Assembly: GCA_038527215.1 (NCBI GenBank)
Contig: JBCBGC010000154.1
Span: forward strand, 1 to 18,555
Direction: 5' to 3'
Length of the DNA: 18,555 bases
DNA from: JAWPMV01 sp038527215
GTDB lineage: Bacteria > Bacteroidota > Bacteroidia > J057
The notes under the pieces were generated by a model that saw nothing but the letters and a program-made list of their open reading frames with translations, did no database searches and was not told the origin of the DNA. The translations under genes and the position numbers were made by a program. Every line of letters begins with the position of its first letter. Positions within the stretch are counted from its first letter, which is position 1. Of this stretch, positions 15,544-18,555 are shown in pieces.

Positions 15544-16602
15544 ATGATCGTTGACGCTCACCTTGATCTTTCGATGAATGCCCTGGAATGGAACCGCGAC
15601 CTCCGCCAGTCGGTGGAAGCGATCCGCGCCCGGGAAGCGGACTGGACCGATAAACCGGACCGTGGTCGGGCCACCGTTTCGTTTCCTGCCTTGCGGGCAG
15701 GAGGCATCGGCCTTGTGGTCGCCACCCAAATCGCCCGCTATGTGCACCAGGACAATCCCTTACCCGGCTGGCATTCTCCGGCCCAGGCCTGGGCCCAAAC
15801 CCAGGGGCAACTCGCCTGGTATCGGGCCATGGAACGAGCGGGAGAACTCCGGCAAATCGTGGATTTGGCCGGGCTGGAATCCCATCTCAAGGCCTGGGAA
15901 GCAGAGCATTCCGGGCCCATTGGCTATATCCTCAGCCTGGAAGGCGCAGATTCTTTATATGATCTCGCCTTGGTGGAAATGGCCTGGAAACAAGGCTTGC
16001 GAGCCATCGGCCCCGCCCATTACGGACCGGGCACCTATGCCTTTGGGACCGATGCGGAAGGAGGGATTGGACAAAAAGGGCGAGCCCTACTCAAAGAAAT
16101 GCAACGATTGGGCATAATCCTCGATGCTACCCATCTTTGTGATGAGAGCTTTTGGGAGGCCATGCAAGCCTTTGAGGGTCCGGTTTGGGCCAGTCATTCC
16201 AATGTCCGGACGCTGGTGCCCCATAACCGGCAGTTTGACGATGAGCAAATCCGGCACCTGCTGGACCGCGGCGCGGTGATCGGCATGCCGCTGGATGCCT
16301 GGATGATGATTCCTAACTGGGAAAGAGGCATCTCCACCCCGGAAGCCACCGGGGTTTCCCTGGAACATATGCTGGATCACCTGGACCACATTTGCCAGAT
16401 TGCTGGCCATGCCCGACAAGTCGGCCTGGGGACGGATTTAGATGGCGGTTTTGGCAAGGAACAATGCCCCCACGATCTGGAAACCATTGCGGACCTGCAG
16501 AAAGTGCCCGACATGCTGGCCAAAAGGGGCTATAGCCCGGAGGATATCCAAGGCATTATGGGCGGAAATTGGCTGGGATTTTTAAGGCGGGTTTGGGGCT
16601 AA
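15544..16602 (+). CDS. Peptidase M19 (membrane/renal-type dipeptidase family)
   Basis: A 352-residue enzyme with no signal peptide, so cytoplasmic. I chose ATG 15544, which begins MIVDAHLDLSMN and follows a good promoter; the frame is open from 15433, but the extra 37 residues are not family-like. Zinc and active-site features of M19 are present in order: HLD (His6, Asp8), SLEGAD (Glu133), LDATHL (His197), ASHSN (His218), GTDLDG (Asp298) and a C-terminal GGNWLGFLRRVW. Family members are binuclear zinc dipeptidases, and many accept a D-residue at the second position; some relatives act on N-acyl or other small amides. It is a separate unit from the deacylase/permease/RidA run 1.5 kb away, but a shared role in D-amino-acid or cell-wall dipeptide use is plausible. 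It converges with the next gene, 11 bp away. Confidence 0.92.
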   Translation: MIVDAHLDLSMNALEWNRDLRQSVEAIRAREADWTDKPDRGRATVSFPALRAGGIGLVVATQIARYVHQDNPLPGWHSPAQAWAQTQGQLAWYRAMERAGELRQIVDLAGLESHLKAWEAEHSGPIGYILSLEGADSLYDLALVEMAWKQGLRAIGPAHYGPGTYAFGTDAEGGIGQKGRALLKEMQRLGIILDATHLCDESFWEAMQAFEGPVWASHSNVRTLVPHNRQFDDEQIRHLLDRGAVIGMPLDAWMMIPNWERGISTPEATGVSLEHMLDHLDHICQIAGHARQVGLGTDLDGGFGKEQCPHDLETIADLQKVPDMLAKRGYSPEDIQGIMGGNWLGFLRRVWG

Positions 16603-16613
16603 AAGGCTTTATA

Positions 16614-17084
16614 TCAATCCGCTTGCCTGGGCATAAATCCCTGTTCCCGTAAGAAACTTTCTTCATGCGGCTGCAATTTATCAATGGCGTATTTCTCTAT
16701 GCCAAGGTATACGATGACGTCCAGCATCGCCACCAAATCTTCTTTTCGTGCGTAATCCGTGGCTTTGATGATGATGACCGGCTGTGGAGCGCCTTCCTTT
16801 ATCAGAGCTTTGATATGCGTGGTATCGATAGGGTATGCGATTGCCCCTAGCATCTGAAGATCAGGATCCATCTGGAGATGGACAAACGTATCCGCCTGGG
16901 TTAGCACCAGATGGCTTACCACCGGGGTAGGTTCATCAGGCATACTGAGTTCAAGGCTAGCTGGATTATTTTCCTCAAGGTTGGACTGCTGCTCAAGACA
17001 GCCTATGAACATAAAACTAAGGGTCAGCAAGGTCATTTGTAGGTATGTGCTTTTTTTTCTCATCTTATAAAGACGGATTTTCAT
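16614..17084 (-). CDS. Lipoprotein with ExbD/TolR-like periplasmic domain
   Basis: A 156-residue protein with a lipoprotein signal: basic start, hydrophobic core (TLLTLSFMFIG) and lipobox FIGC with Cys29. Residues about 55-145 have the pattern of the periplasmic domain of ExbD/TolR: a strand with VLTQADTFVHLQ, a helix ending IKALIKEG, the strand PVIIIKATDYA, helix LVAMLDVIVYLGIEKYAIDKL. In ExbD and TolR, that domain follows an N-terminal transmembrane helix with a proton-carrying Asp; here the helix is replaced by a lipid anchor and no such Asp exists, so it cannot form the usual motor channel. It may bind peptidoglycan or a partner of an ExbB/D-type motor. The in-frame ATG at 17063 would give a shorter but equally good signal peptide. 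Divergent from the S9 gene with 18 bp between starts. Confidence 0.68.
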   Translation of the reverse strand: MKIRLYKMRKKSTYLQMTLLTLSFMFIGCLEQQSNLEENNPASLELSMPDEPTPVVSHLVLTQADTFVHLQMDPDLQMLGAIAYPIDTTHIKALIKEGAPQPVIIIKATDYARKEDLVAMLDVIVYLGIEKYAIDKLQPHEESFLREQGFMPRQAD

Positions 17085-17102
17085 TCATCTAAAACTACAA
17101 AA

Positions 17103-18188
17103 ATGCTACGTATCCTTCCCTGGCTGTTTAGCCTGATCCTCTTAATACCTAATCTTTTTGCCCAGGATGACCTAAGCGCCCTCAAATCTCAGGTCAAACA
17201 ACTCGAAAATCGACTGGCTAACCTCCGCCACCAGTTTGACCAAATCGATAAAACCAATGATGACCTGCTTTGGTATCACAAAGTGGGCGACGTGGCGCAT
17301 GTGGACAAAGTGTACCTTACCGGCCCTCCTAAATCCAAGCAACAAACCCCTAATAAGACCGCTCAAGGCGCGGGCAATCCACTACGGTTCTGGTCCTACG
17401 TGTTTATTCCGAAAGGCCTGAATCCTGATAAAAAGTATCCCCTGATCGTCTTCCCGCATGGAGGCGTGCACAGCAACTTCAATACCTTTTATGCCCACAT
17501 TATCCGGGAACTCATGGCCCAGGAATATGTGGTGGTAGCGGCAGAATATCGAGGCAGTACGGGCTATGGCCGGGGTTTTTACGAAAGCATTGATTATGGC
17601 GGGCTAGAGATCGAGGATGTAGATGCCAGTCGGGACTTTATGCTCAACAACTATGATTTCCTTGATGAAGACCGGGTGGGCATCATGGGTTGGAGTCATG
17701 GAGGACTCATTTCCCTTATGAACCTCTTCGAGCATGCAGAAAACTATAAGGTAGCTTATGCAGGCGTACCCGTCAGTGATTTGGTGGCCCGAATGGGCTA
17801 TAAGACGGAACGTTACCGCGATCTTTATTCGGTAGACTACCACATCGGAAAGACGGCTTATGCAGACGTCAATGAATATCGTCGTCGCTCTCCTGCCTGG
17901 AATGCTCACAAGCTGCAAACGCCGCTCCTGATCCATACTAATACCAACGACGGGGATGTCAATGTGCTGGAAGTTGAGCACCTCATCAAATCGCTCAAAG
18001 CAGAGGATAAAGACTTTGAATATGAGATTTACGAAGACATTCCGGGCGGGCATTCTTTTGATCGGATGGATACCAAGCATGCGCGGGAAGTGCGGCTTAA
18101 GGTCTATACTTTCCTGGCTAAATATCTTAAGCCTAATAAGCCGTTGAAAAATATGAAGGCCTTGAATAAGGCGAGCTATGGGTTTTAA
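17103..18188 (+). CDS. Secreted alpha/beta hydrolase, prolyl oligopeptidase (S9) type
   Basis: A 361-residue exported protein. The signal peptide spans residues 1-20 (LLIPNLFAQ). Residues 22-50 form a short coiled coil (heptad-like LKSQVKQLENRLANLRHQFD). The catalytic domain begins near residue 95: strand PLIVFPHGGVHSN (oxyanion-region HGG at 119-121), AAEYRGSTGYGRGFY (typical S9 segment), nucleophile elbow GWSHGG with Ser198, acid in NDGDVNV (Asp285 preferred over Asp283), and GGHSF with His317. It lacks the beta-propeller of full-length S9 peptidases, so it is a stand-alone catalytic domain with esterase or peptidase activity. The substrate is unknown. It starts 18 bp from the divergent lipoprotein gene. 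After the stop come the structured repeats at 18205, which may end transcription. Confidence 0.88.
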   Translation: MLRILPWLFSLILLIPNLFAQDDLSALKSQVKQLENRLANLRHQFDQIDKTNDDLLWYHKVGDVAHVDKVYLTGPPKSKQQTPNKTAQGAGNPLRFWSYVFIPKGLNPDKKYPLIVFPHGGVHSNFNTFYAHIIRELMAQEYVVVAAEYRGSTGYGRGFYESIDYGGLEIEDVDASRDFMLNNYDFLDEDRVGIMGWSHGGLISLMNLFEHAENYKVAYAGVPVSDLVARMGYKTERYRDLYSVDYHIGKTAYADVNEYRRRSPAWNAHKLQTPLLIHTNTNDGDVNVLEVEHLIKSLKAEDKDFEYEIYEDIPGGHSFDRMDTKHAREVRLKVYTFLAKYLKPNKPLKNMKALNKASYGF

Positions 18189-18204
18189 AACCCCACATGC
18201 TACA

Positions 18205-18342
18205 TGTCACCCCGGAAATACCGCGACGATCAGGAACGGGATTATCCGGGGTCTCCATGACTCGGATAATCCCTGCTTCGCCTAAATCGCGGAGACCCCG
18301 GATATGTTCCCTCCCTATGGTCGGGACCATTCCGGGGTGACA
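18205..18342. repeat. 138-bp structured repeat, copy 1 (MITE/REP-like)
   Basis: A complete copy with perfect 12-bp terminal inverted repeats TGTCACCCCGGA (18205-18216) and TCCGGGGTGACA (18331-18342). Internally, a 14-bp arm TATCCGGGGTCTCC (18243-18256) pairs with GGAGACCCCGGATA (18291-18304), and ATGGTC/GACCAT (18317-18330) forms a small hairpin. No coding potential I would accept and no clear target-site duplication. It begins 16 bp after the S9 gene stop, a usual place for mobile non-autonomous or REP-like repeats in intergenic DNA. Family not recognised. Confidence 0.82.
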
Positions 18343-18419
18343 TATTAGCTTGAGGGAAAAGGCTTATGATAGAATATACAAAACCTGACTTTTCCCTTAC
18401 ACCAACCCCACACACACCT

Positions 18420-18555
18420 TGTCACCCCGGAAATACCGCGACTTCCAGGAGCGGGATTATCCGGGGTCTCCATGACTCGGATAGGTCTTGCTACGCCAAA
18501 ATCGCGGAGACCCCGGATATGTTCCCTCCCGGTGGTCGGGACCATTCCGGGGTGA
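18420..18555. repeat. 138-bp structured repeat, copy 2, cut by window end
   Basis: Direct copy of the 18205 element in the same orientation, about 91% identical (12 differences over 136 positions by hand alignment). The left terminal repeat is identical; the right one lacks its last two bases only because the window stops. The 14-bp internal arms are unchanged. Differences fall mostly in the loops between the arms, and ATGGTC becomes GTGGTC, which still pairs by G-T. The 77 bp between the copies contain no gene; they include a 9-bp inverted repeat (AGGGAAAAG 18353-18361 with CTTTTCCCT 18389-18397). Confidence 0.82.

Noticed and set aside
17090..17097. TAGTTTTA on the minus strand as -7 box of the ExbD-like lipoprotein gene
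   Set aside because: One mismatch, no -33 element at the right distance, and only a few bases from the ATG at 17084; it would fit only if translation starts at 17063.
18133..18545. Two similar minus-strand frames of 65 and 66 codons (18133-18330, 18345-18545)
   Set aside because: Their similarity comes from the two copies of the 138-bp palindromic repeat; the first also overlaps the S9 gene end.

Overview
The window looks like chromosomal DNA of a member of the Bacteroidota, probably of the Saprospiria/Lewinella type. This is inferred from several signals: near-consensus Bacteroidetes promoters (TTG, about 20 nt, then TAnnTTTG), starts without clear Shine-Dalgarno sequences, a probable type IX secretion tail, many signal-peptide outer-membrane barrels and lipoproteins, and the repertoire of hypothetical proteins. 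No rRNA, tRNA or cas gene was seen.

Layout. (1) 1-1359 is the distal part of a CRISPR array on the + strand: 19 recognisable 37-nt repeats, plus a twentieth decayed repeat at 1395-1431 that runs into a rho-independent terminator. The leader and any cas genes lie to the left, outside the window. (2) 1483-3404 holds three minus-strand cell-envelope genes: barrel protein, lipoprotein and barrel protein, with two clear terminators. (3) 3697-5085 encodes an all-helical protein of unknown function. It converges with a secreted minus-strand protein (5135-5788). (4) 5789-9869 is a more AT-rich block. A 360-bp regulatory region carries a consensus promoter, an overlapping inverted repeat and four TCATGA motifs. 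Behind it lie two co-directional genes whose products both seem to join a helix-turn-helix-like N-terminus to a PLD-like module without HKD. The second is extended by three similar beta-rich modules. I recognise no characterised system here, and it is the best candidate for something new. (5) 9909-14029 is a run of four + strand genes: N-acyl-D-amino-acid deacylase lipoprotein, J-domain-like protein, GntP-family permease and RidA-family protein. A separate M19 dipeptidase gene (15544-16602) lies just beyond a minus-strand barrel protein (14075-15304). Together they suggest salvage of N-acylated or D-amino acids and dipeptides. (6) 16614-18188 is a divergent pair: an unusual lipoprotein with an ExbD/TolR-like domain and a secreted S9-type alpha/beta hydrolase. 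(7) 18205-18555 contains two tandem copies of a 138-bp structured repeat with 12-bp terminal inverted repeats, the second cut by the window end.

All functional calls come from reading motifs by eye. No database search was made.
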